64,000 bases of DNA from Terana coerulea (GCA_024811115.1 JAKOGH010000790.1:1-64000); one strand, 5' to 3'. Positions 35,724 through 45,558 are shown, counted from the first letter of the stretch. The notes: a model not told the origin generated them from the sequence alone. Numbers and translations are program-made.

Positions 35724-36673
35724 CGAGCTCCAGCCCAAGGGCGGTTTTCCGTCCACCGCGGACCGCGGCAGCGCTGGGTCGATCTGACGCCAAAAAAGAT
35801 CATATGGTTTGGATTGACACAGGTACAGAACAAAAGCGACACGCACGCAAATTCTTGCCGCACATCTGACTTGGATTTCCACCAGAACAAGTGCGGGCCT
35901 CTGTCCGGTGGCGAAGCTTGCTTGCTCCCTCGACTCTCCAGAGGCTCGACTGCTGTCGTTTTGACGTGATAAAGGTAACAGTTGAAACAATAGGACGTCC
36001 GCATTGTTCTCGTAAGATGCCGCCGTACCATGTAACTTTTTCCAAACTATCCTTCAGCTGACAGCAATGACATATTTCAAAGATATGCAAGACAATCGAT
36101 CATCCTACTCCCGGAGGCTACTCACAAAGGTGTCCGAAAAGCAATATTATGACTGTATCGGTCTTGAGTAGGTTACGGCGAGTCCCTTGCTGTCTTTTCC
36201 TATAATCTGTTTCTGATTTGTTGCTGGAACAGTAGGTGTAGCCAACGTTGTGGCACATCTGGCCTGCGTCCGGCCATTATGGTGATTGATCATGCCTAAA
36301 CATGATGAGCTGCGTTGGACATCTTCCCACATTTTGAGAAATTGAATGCGATGGCTCAGGTACAGGATAGAAGAATCACTGTCAAACCTTCTCGAACCGG
36401 CCGGCGCTTCACGAAGTCTGCAGAACCAATATGTGCAATATTTCGCACGCGGTACGGATGGATAGCATGGCATTGCAATTGCAAACCATGCAAAGCAGTG
36501 GTTTAGGCGAACAGTAGCAATGAACATCTCAACAGGTCTTTCTCTTGTAATACTCATGGGATGGGTAAGCTCCAAGATCAAATTTCATAATACTTCGTGC
36601 TAATCATGATTCCCTCAGCGCGTCCGAGCCCACTTCTACCCCAATCAAAGGCTGGAGTACATTCTAGTTGGTC
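35724..36673. other. Intergenic, ORFs without support
   Basis: A 144-codon minus ORF (36147-36581) overlaps other frames and has no recognisable domain, signal peptide or core motif. I see no gene here that I can support. Confidence 0.4.
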
Positions 36674-37233
36674 TCAAGGCGCCATAGAGGCGGTATTTAT
36701 AACGTAATGAATATGCCCATCCAGAATATGGCCTGGACCCGTCGCGAGGGTATTGTTAGGTGCGGCTCCGTCACTTGAAGACGTCGAAGTAACATCGCTA
36801 AAGGACGTCGAAGTAACGTTGCTAAAGGACGTCGAAGTAACATTGCTAAAGGACGTCGAAAATACGGTATTTGATTTTGTAGGGAAAGCCCCACTGGAGG
36901 GGGGCTGTGAAGGTGCTGATGGAGGGCGTCGAGAACGCGCTGATCGATGTTGGGAAGAGAGTGTTCGAGACCGTTGGGAGGGCAATGCGGCGTGCCTCGA
37001 TATGTCCCGAACTGCCACCGCGAACTGCAACCGCTGTCAGCTCAGCATAGGTGGTAAGTGTATAGGCGAGTGCACCGATCAGGTCCTCGGGTCTCTCCCC
37101 TCTGACAGGTGTCGGTTCTAGGTGTGCGTTAGGATTATCACCAGTGCTACGCAAACATATACAACTCACTAGCAGGAGCCGCCTGGGTTATGACAGTCAA
37201 CAGAATTAATACGAAGAAGGTTAAAGCAAGCAT
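36674..37233 (-). CDS. Secreted prepropeptide with Ser/Thr-rich stalk, His-core member 7 (frame break)
   Basis: Signal exon from 37233 (MLALTFFVLILLTVITQAAP). The stalk begins LPTVSNTLFPTSISAFSTPS in one frame and continues STSFSNVTSTSFSNVTSTS in the next, with three near-identical SFSNVTST repeats that carry N-glycosylation sequons. The frame change falls in a C6/G6 run at about 36899-36904. The last part encodes GPGHILDGHIHYVINTASMAP with the stop at 36674. Paralogue of member 6. Confidence 0.7.
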
Positions 37234-37310
37234 CTCCAGTAATTGCAGGTGGGCTTCAGAGCGTCGGGAGTAGAAAAGGGCACTGAGTTATCCGTTCTCC
37301 TACCGGTAGG

Positions 37311-37317
37311 ATTTATA
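37311..37317 (-). promoter_or_regulatory. TATA box of peptide member 7
   Basis: TATAAAT about 78 bp upstream of the ATG at 37233, the same sequence and spacing as in member 6. Confidence 0.45.
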
Positions 37318-38123
37318 CCATCCAGCTTGACCATGAGGCCTCGAGGGCGAACTTCCCGTCACCCGCAAACCATAATGGTGCCTATCCGATCGGGCGAAGT
37401 TCAGGGTGCTAGTGGGGTGCACAACGACGGTCTGGGACGCGACGGTGCAGCGTGTGCGCCAGCCTCCTCTGTCTAGTAGCGCTTCTATTCCCAGGATAGG
37501 AGGCGCGTGCTCCTCGCATCTTGGTGAGATTCCCTTGGTCTCCTGGTTCCCGTAGATCGTCTCTGAGAAGACTTAGTCGCCCTCAATAGCCCCGTTTGAC
37601 GCAGCTTTTTCGCAGAGGAACCACAGTAAGATGATAGATAGGAACTCCTGTGGAGGAGCTACCGTAAGATGATAACATCCTCCGATGCGTCTGAACGCGA
37701 CTAGACATGGTGTCACACGGAACTGCTTCGCGGTAGTTCCCGCACTTTTCTGGGAACAAGCCTCGTATTCAATGCTCACTGTATAGGCGATGTCATAGCT
37801 TCTCTCCTACCTCATGGCTCTTTCGGGGCTAGAGCGGCGCTCGACCAAACTGCGTACACTGACACACAGGAATGCATTCAAGTACCAACGATGATTCTAT
37901 CGCTGATGCGAGAATCTGCCACTTCCTTGCACCACATACTTTAGGAGGATTGAGATTGAGAAAGAATACCAAGAGAGAAACGGAGGTGAGTGTTTACATT
38001 CGACGAACCAATGCCGTGCTCAACGACCCATGCTTTTATTTGCCTTCCATCGAAGCCAGCTAGCCAGTCCGAATACATGTGTTCCGTCAGTTCGTCGCGC
38101 CGAAATAGACTCGGCTCTGGCTC
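37318..38123. other. Intergenic, no supported gene
   Basis: Short ORFs only, no core motif and no signal exon recognised. Confidence 0.4.
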
Positions 38124-38466
38124 TCAGTCCATGATTTCGTTGGACTTGGCGCCATGAGGCCAAATCTCAACATGTAGGTGCTTCGCGAGGATATGACTCG
38201 AGTTGAGGTCTGAATCTTTGGTTAGCTTTGTTCATATGACTTGTAGGACGTCATGCCGACTTCTTGCCAGCCTTGGTCCTCCTCCAGATCGGACTACTGG
38301 ATGCATGGGCAAATTCAGTCCTGGTCCAGGCAACGACGTCACTGTCAGCAGTGCGCCCAGTGCTTTGTCTTATTGGAAGATTGCTCACCATCCCGTGCTA
38401 TAGGCCTTGGAGCAGCAAGTACGGCGAGAAACAGGATAATTAATGGGGTCTGGATTTTATCTGCAT
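38124..38466 (-). CDS. Small secreted prepropeptide, His-core family member 8 (start-region frame break)
   Basis: The hydrophobic segment TPLIILFLAVLAAPRPIA is a typical signal end, but the nearest ATG (38466) is one base out of frame with it, across a run of four A; an extra A would join them. Alternatively a longer non-signal start at about 38542 is used. The last exon encodes SSHILAKHLHVEIW and a polar tail with the stop at 38124-38126. Confidence 0.6.
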
Positions 38467-38811
38467 CTCGAGGATGCACGGCGGGCAGATGCAAAGAACG
38501 CTTGAAGAGGTGGTGCTGTAGATTGTAAGCTCTTCGAGACATTTAACGGTCAAGCAAGTAAGTCTGGCGGCTATGCAACAGCTGCGCCGATATTTACTGT
38601 GGTCTATTATGGATCTAATATTGCAAATTTAGAATGCTTCCATTCCCTTCGCCATATCGAAATCGCTCCTGCGTCGCTTGATACGTAGTGAGTAACTGAT
38701 CAACTCTGATGAGAATACTGGGAATGCGTCTATTCATGTGAAATCTTGGACTTGCAGATAGGCATCTCAAGAAGCTATCGAACTTCGACTTCTCCATCAG
38801 CTATCAAGTCG

Positions 38812-39142
38812 TTAACCAGCAGTTTCCGTCTGCACTGGCAGAACCGCGCTCGATCCTACCTCTACATGCAAATGGTGTGCAAGGATATGGTTTGGACGTG
38901 GCTTTGGTCGTATACCCAGGAAACTGGATGTAGGCAGTGGATGGTGCGGCTCATGCGGCTCGAAGCGTCTAGGTTCAGGCGTTGGTTCACTCTGAAGCAC
39001 CCATTCTTTTCGCTATAAAGTCGCGTTAGTTCCATCACTTTGATCAGCTTCACATTTGCTTACCCTCTCGTGGTGTAGGGACAGCACCGACGCACACAGA
39101 GAACAGCAAGACAAAAACCAAGGAAGATGTTGTAGGGCGCAT
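38812..39142 (-). CDS. Small secreted prepropeptide, His-core family member 9
   Basis: Signal exon from 39142 (MRPTTSSLVFVLLFSVCVGA then VPTPRE). A middle exon encodes QRLNLDASSRMSR-like sequence, echoing the LNLD spacer of member 4. The last exon encodes PNHILAHHLHVEVG and a tail rich in Ser, Val and Thr to the stop at 38812. Exact splice sites around the middle exon are uncertain. Confidence 0.68.
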
Positions 39143-39181
39143 TTATGAGATGCTTTTGTTGGGTTCGTCGTCGCTCTCTGG

Positions 39182-39190
39182 TTTATATAA
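39182..39190 (-). promoter_or_regulatory. TATA box of peptide member 9
   Basis: TTATATAAA on the minus strand about 40 bp upstream of the ATG at 39142. Confidence 0.4.
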
Positions 39191-39599
39191 CACTCACCGC
39201 TCATATAATGTTCCGTGGTCAGTGACTTTGTCCTGCTACAGCAAGCACATCTACCATAGCCCAAGTGACTAGACGACCTCGATCCGCTGTTAATGGACGG
39301 CCCCGCTGCAAAAGGTCATGTCTCCTAGTAAATGACCGTGCCGGTGCTGTGGCAATGCACCGCATCTCCCAGCTCGGTGGACACCAAGTTCGTTTGCAGT
39401 GCTACGCCATTTGACAACGCTTCTACCCTAATGCTCACATCTTGCTCCGCCGGAGCCGCGAACGCAATAGTGAACGGCATATATGGCATATAGATGCATT
39501 CTTCAACGTGTGTAAGTGGTATTTGATTCAGCTAGTATGCACTCACGCTTACGCATCTTTGTTGCATGAAGCACCGCTTCAGCGCGGCTATGACCCAAC

Positions 39600-39660
39600 A
39601 ACAATATGCAATCCTCTCGATGCTGACCGTGGATGTGGTCCATCATGATATCAAGTTCTG
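39600..39660 (-). other. Relic with a diverged DHIH core
   Basis: The minus strand encodes LDIMMDHIHGQHRED, resembling a damaged family core. The duplicate at about 41140-41180 encodes LMDHIHRRHRE. No signal exon belonging to either could be found, so they may be remnants or 3' sequences of the neighbouring genes. Confidence 0.35.
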
Positions 39661-39847
39661 AAAATGTCACTACAACGGCTAAATCGCTGCGTCTGAGATT
39701 AATGTGGTGAGTCATTGCATATATTCCACTCCATTCTCTGACTAGCTTCTCCTCCTTGCCAGACCTCAGCCACACGTTACAGCCCATAATTCGCTCGCGA
39801 GTATAACGGAATTAGGGCCTCAGAAGTGGCATGATACCCATGATGCA

Positions 39848-40177
39848 CTAGCCTGAGGTCACGACACGTGAGGGAGCAAAGTCTTGTCCAATTATTTCGT
39901 GTATGTGTCCTCTGAGAATCTGGCCGCCTGTGACTCCCAATGCGCTCAATAAGTTGGGCATGGCGTATTGTCAGCTGCACTCACTCCAGAACCTGGATGC
40001 GGTTACGCTTGCTGTAGGTACGGCTTGGGCGGCGCGGGCCTCCATGTTAACTGTAGGCTGTTAGGTGAGCTTCTTGAATGAGCCAAGGTTGATGCTTACC
40101 CAGCGTGTGCATAGGTACGGCGCCGATCGTGGCAGCCGACGCGAGAAAAGAACAGTTAGAGGAAGAAAGAGCTTCAT
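39848..40177 (-). CDS. Small secreted prepropeptide, His-core family member 10 (signal frame break)
   Basis: ATG at 40177 starts MKLFLPLTVL, but two extra bases in a T run at about 40146-40149, compared with paralogue member 12, push the LASAATIGAVP signal end out of frame. The middle exon encodes EARAAQAVPTASVTAS. The last exon encodes GGQILRGHIHEIIG, in which Gln replaces the first core His, and a tail to the stop at 39848. This is probably a decaying copy, or carries an error. Confidence 0.58.
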
Positions 40178-40510
40178 GGAAGCTGAACACGATACCAAGA
40201 AAGAATGTAGCGCGGCAGAAACTCAGACTGCCATTTTATATGCGCATGAACGCTCTTGACGTAGGTACTAGTCAGTGACTGCGCGCCCCTAGTGAGTGTT
40301 TCGGAGTCATCAAATGAAGAGTTAACGACGTGGCGTGTAGGATTCAAGGCACCGACTAGCCGGGATGCTTATAATGCTACGTTCCTGGCCTAATGAGCCG
40401 TTTACTATCATATCTGACCTCGGAACCGGTCAGTTCTTTTAAGTACCGAAGCACAGCACATCCTAACCAAATCCTAGTCCCTAGTAAGCGCTATTCACCA
40501 ACTATTAGAT

Positions 40511-40814
40511 CTAATTGTCTTCTATCTCAACGTACGCGTGCGACGAAACGTGACCAGTGCTGCCATTCTCTTCTTAGAAGCGAGCGAGTCGCTTCTCCCA
40601 GAAGCGAAGGAGCGACTACATACTCGCGAGAAGCGCCACATCTGGACCCACCGCGCCTCGCCGGCTAATTTTGCCCGGGTCCGATGTCGCCAGGGGCGTA
40701 TCAGCATGGCTTGACAGCAGAATCGGCAACTTGGGTACCTCCAGGCAGTACAACAACTGCGCACGCTGCCACCAAGAATGGCAGGAGGAGTGGCGCGAAC
40801 AATGTGAATTGCAT
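40511..40814 (-). CDS. Small secreted prepropeptide, His-core family member 11
   Basis: Signal exon from 40814 (MQFTLFAPLLLPFLVAACA). The middle exon encodes SDPGKISRRGAVGPDVALLA, closely matching that of member 13. The last exon encodes ENGSTGHVSSHAYVEIEDN with the stop at 40511. The core is one residue shorter than usual and its last His is Tyr, so it is the most altered core in the array. Confidence 0.68.
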
Positions 40815-41374
40815 GTTGATGAGGCGGTGGGCAGGACCCGGCAGGTGGCGGCGGCAGGAGTCACGGTCTGTTCTGCCTTCATATACTATGTTCGAACGAG
40901 AAACATTGCTCACCAGCTTTGGTTTTCGGGCGTATCTCCGCCAGCAATATACTAAATGCCAGGGTATGCATACGATATCCGTTGTCCCACGCGTTATCTC
41001 TTCGGAGCCGTGAACAAAACATATGTTGGCACTTTTCGTCATTTGTGAGTGGTATCCGACTCAGTTGATGTACCTGCGTGCTGATACATTTCTGGCGCAA
41101 GAGGCATTGGAGATATGACTCAAGAGCAATATGAATTTCTCTCGATGACGTCTGTGGATGTGGTCCATCAAGTTACGAAAATGTTCCTACTAGAGCGACG
41201 TCTGCCTAGCCATACCCATTGTCTACATGTTGAGTGACTACCTCCCAGATACTCCTCCATCCTTTGACTGAATTTGTCTCTCTACCAGCCCTCAGTTATA
41301 CATAACAGCTCATGGTACACTCGCGAATGTTGGGGAATTGGGGTCCCGGCAGTGGCATGGTGCCAATGATGACT

Positions 41375-41718
41375 TCAAGCCGAGGTGCTCACGCCTGCAC
41401 CAGCATCTCCCCGGGGCCCGATCTCTTCATGTATGTGTCCCCTAACAATGTGACCAGTTCCGACGCCTGATGCTCTCAGTACGTTTCGCGTAGCAGGTTC
41501 TCAACTTGGCTCACTTGGGAGCAGCGGGAGGGCCTCCGCTGTCTGACTTGGCACGGACCCGCTCTGGGGGCCTCGGTTCTGCACGTTGGCTGCAGGCTGT
41601 CAGGCGAAGGGCCTCAGTATGCCACTGTAGCGCAATGCTCACCCTCCCGACGCGCAGGCACGGCGCCAATCGTGACAGCCGAGGCGAGAAGAACAGCCAG
41701 AGGAAGCGAGAGTTGCAT
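41375..41718 (-). CDS. Small secreted prepropeptide, His-core family member 12
   Basis: Signal exon from 41718 (MQLSLPLAVLLASAVTIGAV, then PARRE and a GTGAGC donor). A Pro/Ser/Arg-rich middle exon (EPRPPERVRAKSDSGGPP) lies near 41510-41575. The last exon encodes GTGHIVRGHIHEEIG and a Gly/Ala tail to the stop at 41375. It is the intact counterpart of member 10. Confidence 0.72.
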
Positions 41719-41775
41719 TAGGAACCGGTGAAGACGCCAGGATAAATGCAACGAGGAGGAGACATCAACTTTCCC

Positions 41776-41781
41776 TTTATA
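41776..41781 (-). promoter_or_regulatory. TATA box of peptide member 12
   Basis: TATAAA on the minus strand about 60 bp upstream of the ATG at 41718. Confidence 0.45.
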
Positions 41782-42042
41782 CGAGCGCGGATGCTTTTGG
41801 CTCGGGACCAAGTGACTGCGCTTTCTAGTGAGTGTTTCGGAGTCATCAAATGAAGAGTTGTTACCGACATGGCAGACAGGACTCGAGGTGCCGATTAGCT
41901 AGAAAACCTCAAGATGCTGCGTTGCTAGCCTATTGTTGTGTATGACACCGGAACCAGTGAGTTCTCTTGAGTATCGAAGCATAGCACATCCTGGAAGAGA
42001 CTATATTTCTGAAGCACTATCTCCTACTAGCGCATGACTCCA

Positions 42043-42358
42043 CTAGTCGTCGCCTATCTCGACATGCGCGTGCGATGCGACAATGTGGCCGGTACTACTG
42101 CCGTCCTCCCCTAAATAATACGGGAGTGAGCAGTTCTCCCCGGGCACAAGGAGACGAATGCTTACTCGCGAGTAACTCCACGCTTGCGCCGACAGCGTCT
42201 CGCCGGCTAATTGTGCCCAGGTCCGGTGCTGCCAGAGGCGTGTTAGCATGGCTTCACGAACTGAGGTCGGTGGCTTGGGCACCTCTGGGCGGTACAACAA
42301 TGGCGCACGCTGTCGCGACAAATAGCAGGAGGAGCAATGCAGACACTGCGAATTTCAT
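42043..42358 (-). CDS. Small secreted prepropeptide, His-core family member 13
   Basis: Signal exon from 42358 (MKFAVSALLLLLFVATACAI). The middle exon encodes APDLGTISRRDAVGASVELL, and the last exon REDGSSTGHIVASHAHVEIG with two Asp and the stop at 42043. Introns are both phase 1. It is the paralogue of member 11, with the canonical H-x4-H-x-H core intact. An RR pair sits in the spacer, 20-odd residues before the core. Confidence 0.73.
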
Positions 42359-42365
42359 ATTGGTG

Positions 42366-42998
42366 AGGCGGTGGGCGGGCGGTGGCGGCAGCTCCTGGAG
42401 TCAAGGTGTGTCCTACCCCATATATGCTCCTTCAAGAACTTAGACTATGCACTGGCCTCGGTCTTCTAAGCGTATCTCCGCAGAAGATGTGCCAAAATGC
42501 CAGGAGTCTATATGTCGGCTTTCCATCTCACGGCGTACCTCGACGCTGATGTCGTCCGCGAAGCACTCCCATGGATCCCACACGGGGGTGCACGAACGCT
42601 CCTCGACGCCAAGAAAGGGTGACGGCCGCGCACCCGAGTTCTCCGGGTGCATTTCCCATCTGCAGCTGCTGATGTGGGGCCGGGGACGTCGAGCGTGGGT
42701 TATGTGCTTCATTCTGGTCGAGTGGGCGCGGGACGGTGAGCGGGCGGACGGTGAGTCTTTCTATTGTGTGTTCATATAGCTATCTGCGTCAAGTCTTCAT
42801 AGATGATAGGTCTGCGGAACCTCCCCAGCCCTAATGACACAGCCGCCACGGTCATGTACCGTCAATGATACTCCGTCGCTACCAACGCAGCCTCAGCTCT
42901 GTGTGAGCGCAATGTTCAATCAGTCGTTCCCCCGCAGAGTTTGATGTCTTGCCACGGTGGCGCCACGGCGCTGTCACCATCTATGGAGGCAAATAAGG
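42366..42998. other. Intergenic, no supported gene
   Basis: A 90-codon minus ORF (42440-42712) has no recognisable feature. I see nothing that can be called a gene. Confidence 0.4.
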
Positions 42999-43317
42999 AT
43001 GTACTGGCCGCAACGGTGTCTTTTCTGGCTGATGCTCGTGTCTGCATACGGCCCGTTTCAGTGAGTCATGCACCCATTTTGCTGTTCACTTGTTGTCCAG
43101 CTGCTCAGCTTGTGCAGGAAATAGAACGGCTGCACTCGCTAGGCAACCAAGCGCAGCAAGCAAGGAGTCCGCTTCATCTTGCAACCGAGCTGGTCTCTCT
43201 CGCATGGCTTACGTTTGGGACACGTACCATTCTCGGGGAAACTACACCTGCAGCCTGCCCGACTATCCCGCCACGACCGCGTTCCGGAGTTGCTCAGTGC
43301 TAGTATACTACGTATGA
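42999..43317 (+). CDS. Possible small Cys-containing secreted protein
   Basis: The only plausible plus-strand gene inside the peptide array. A hydrophobic start (MYWPQRCLFWLMLVSAYG) is followed by a GTGAGT donor at about 43060 and a TTGTCCAG acceptor at about 43100. The second exon encodes a polar segment with CSACAGN, then YHSRGNYTCSLPDYP and a short end to the stop at 43317. Six or so Cys could form disulphides. It does not have the His core. Weak: the start codon and splice are inferred only from composition. Confidence 0.35.
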
Positions 43318-44544
43318 CTTGGGACAAGTGACCGATAAGGACCTAGCATGGTACCGTGACACCGCTTACACACACTCGGAATTGGGCCCACTGAACTCTC
43401 TTATTTGCAGTTGCAGGGCCAAAATGCAGCAGCGCTGTGCGCGAAAGGCAATAGGACGACGGACTCGGGCGGAGCTGGGCGTACAGTGAACGTGTTGAAT
43501 ATGTTGTCTGTTTGAGACGGCACAGATACCTCATTTTTTCTTCCGGCTCCGCAGAGAAGGCCTGGTCGCACACCACTGGCATTGGCCTGCACTAAATATT
43601 GGCGGTAGTGGTCTTGTGAGTTCTGCAGAAATGTTCTTGAACAAAGAGTACTGAAGCGCCTTCTTGTCAAACGGCTCATGGTACCCTTCAAGTTCATGGG
43701 CAGGCAGCTCAGGTAGGGTATACTATCCTTCACCGCCGAACAGACCAGCTGACCTTGGTTCACAATTTGTCGGAATTCTAGGTAATTACGCCCGCCCGCG
43801 CCGTCCCTCCCCCTTGACCGCGACGATCCGCCCGCACAACTTGTTCTTTTGACCCCGCTGTGCGTCCTCTCGTCGAAAATGCGCGCCGTAGCCCATGGCC
43901 GCCGCCGCTGGCTGAGCGAGGCCGAGCCGTGTGCCGCTATCGCGCCCGTTGCCCGAGGAGCGCGACATTGCTCACTGCCATCGGGTACCCTTCGCGCAGG
44001 CAAATTCGTAAATCCACTCTCGCCGTCGCCGCTGCCGTGGTCCAAGCACGGCCGGAATGTGTCGCCTCCTGTCGAACCCATCAGTCGCACCTCAGGCTAC
44101 TGCTGGAGCCGAAGCGGGAACGGTTTGAAACCCGCTCTCTGGAACCAGCCCAGTACCGCTCCTGCCGCCGCTTGTCATCGCTGCTGAAGCAGGCGAGACT
44201 CCGCCGCTACTCTCCCTTTTTTTCTTTCTCTGACGGAGCTAGGCAGGGCTGGAGAGCTGCGGTGCTGTCTGCCTCTAGATCTTACTTCACCGCCATTCAC
44301 AGGTCTTTAGGTCATTGTGTCATTGTAGACCTGCAATGCATGCCAAATACTCCATCAGTACTCGTCTCAATGAACTCAGGCGAGAAAACTAGCCGGCGAA
44401 CAACAGATAAATTATACAGATACGACGACTTCTTAGCAGCCCTTTCCGCCCCAAACATTTCCCTTCAGTAGCTAATACATTTTCACAGACCCTCATAGCA
44501 GCAGCAACGCCATCCCTCCATATTACAAGGTATACCCTAGCAAT
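43318..44544. other. Intergenic with long unsupported ORFs
   Basis: Overlapping ORFs of up to 229 codons on minus (43401-44090) and 203 codons on plus (43860-44471) occur in GC-rich DNA. Neither has a recognisable domain, signal peptide or splice pattern, and they overlap each other, so at most one could be real. Confidence 0.4.
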
Positions 44545-44561
44545 TTATTCCTTGCGCATGT

Positions 44562-45161
44562 CTACACGGGCCGGTCCGCGTCGCCGTCTGCCGCGATCGT
44601 TGGGTGCAGGTGCTCCGACAGGATATGCGCACGTTTCGCCGGTGCCTCGTCGTTCTCGTCGATGGTCGGGTGCAAGTGGTCCGCGAGGACATGCGCGCGC
44701 GGGACGTTGGCACGGCGGCGCGCGTCGCCGCTCTCCTCGGCGATGGTCGGGTGCAGGTGCTCCGACAGGATGTGCGCGCGTTTCGCCGGTGCCTCGTCGT
44801 TCTCGTCGATGGTCGGGTGCAGGTGCTCCGCGAGGACGTGCGACGTTGGCGCGGCGGCTCGCTTCACCGCTCTCTTCCGCGATGGTCGGGTGGAGGTGCT
44901 CCGAGAGGATGGCGCGGCGGGCGTCGATGGTCGGGTGCAAGTGGTCTGCGAGGACGTGTGCGCGGGCTGCATAAACGTAAGCAAAAGCCGGTAGGGCGGC
45001 TAGTAGAAGGCTGGCGTACCGGACAGCACAACGACACGTAAGTCATGCAGTGCTGTATAGAAAGGCTCGTTGATCTCACCTTCAACTGGCTCTGGGACAG
45101 GTGCTGCGACTGCTGCCGCAGCGAGCAGAAGGGCGACGGCTGGGAGGAGGAAGCTCCGCAT
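44562..45161 (-). CDS. Kexin-processed repeat precursor (KEP-like), His-core member 14
   Basis: The signal exon starts at 45161 (MRSFLLPAVALLLAAAAVAA, then PVPEPVE) and ends at a GTGAGA donor; a TTTATGCAG acceptor at about 44974 opens a second exon made of six copies of the family core with the form AHILSEHLHPTI or AHVLADHLHPTI. Between copies are acidic spacers ending in KR or RR, the recognition sites of the Golgi protease Kex2. The unit is 147 bp (49 residues, two cores). The unit nearest the 5' end is 8 bp shorter (139 bp), which shifts the frame between the second and third cores. As given, the first two cores and the last four are in different frames. Either the precursor is truncated or a repeat-region error is present. 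Kex2 release of short His-rich peptides is inferred from the sites. Confidence 0.8.
44611..44960. repeat. 147 bp coding tandem repeat
   Basis: The landmark TGCTCCGA[CG]AGG recurs at 44611, 44758 and 44897, giving periods of 147 and 139 bp. Each period codes for two His cores and two dibasic spacers. The high similarity between units suggests recent expansion or gene conversion. Confidence 0.85.
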
Positions 45162-45226
45162 TGTGTGTAGGTGCTGAAGGTATGTCTTGCGCGAGGCCCT
45201 GCTGAACCGCTCTCCAACCCGCACCC

Positions 45227-45237
45227 ACTTATACTTA
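45227..45237 (-). promoter_or_regulatory. TATA-like box of the repeat precursor
   Basis: TAAGTATAAGT on the minus strand about 70 bp upstream of the ATG at 45161. Confidence 0.35.
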
Positions 45238-45240
45238 TGT

Positions 45241-45400
45241 TCATCTGAGAGATCTCGCATGTACATCCAATGGAAGCACCCTCTGCGTGCCTTACCGTAG
45301 TGGGCTAAACCACTGATCCCTTCCGGCCAGAGGGACTGCGTGGATGCTGATTCACCCCGCGGTATCGTCTATCATTGACCATATTGCATTGTGGGATGCA
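45241..45400. repeat. Duplicated promoter block of the repeat precursor, copy 1
   Basis: Aligns with 45410-45558, sharing GAGATCGCATGTACATCC, TCTGCGTGCCTTAC and CTGATCCCTTC. It lies directly upstream of the member 14 gene. Confidence 0.75.
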
Positions 45401-45409
45401 TTTGTAGCT

Positions 45410-45558
45410 TCATCTGCGAGATCGCATGTACATCCCATGGAAGCTCCCTCTGCGTGCCTTACAGTTGGGTAAACCGCTGATCCCTTCTAGCCACAGATGC
45501 TGGGTCCTCCCGTGGTGTGTATCAATATATCACTGACCGTATTGCGCGGTGGGATACG
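45410..45558. repeat. Duplicated promoter block of the repeat precursor, copy 2
   Basis: Partner of 45241-45400 in direct orientation, about 170 bp further upstream. Confidence 0.75.

Larger units (their letters stand above)
39590..40820. repeat. Tandem duplication of a two-gene peptide unit, copy 1
   Basis: Aligns with about 41120-42365: both contain two peptide genes in the same order, the same intergenic stretch TTTCGGAGTCATCAAATGAA (40299 and 41835) and the same downstream DHIH-coding relic. Substitutions and small indels are many, so the duplication is not recent. Confidence 0.75.
41120..42365. repeat. Tandem duplication of a two-gene peptide unit, copy 2
   Basis: Partner of 39590-40820, carrying members 12 and 13. 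Confidence 0.75.

Noticed and set aside
44611..44960. CRISPR array
   Set aside because: The regular repeats are coding, with a period that is a multiple of three and repeated peptide cores; the organism is a eukaryote.
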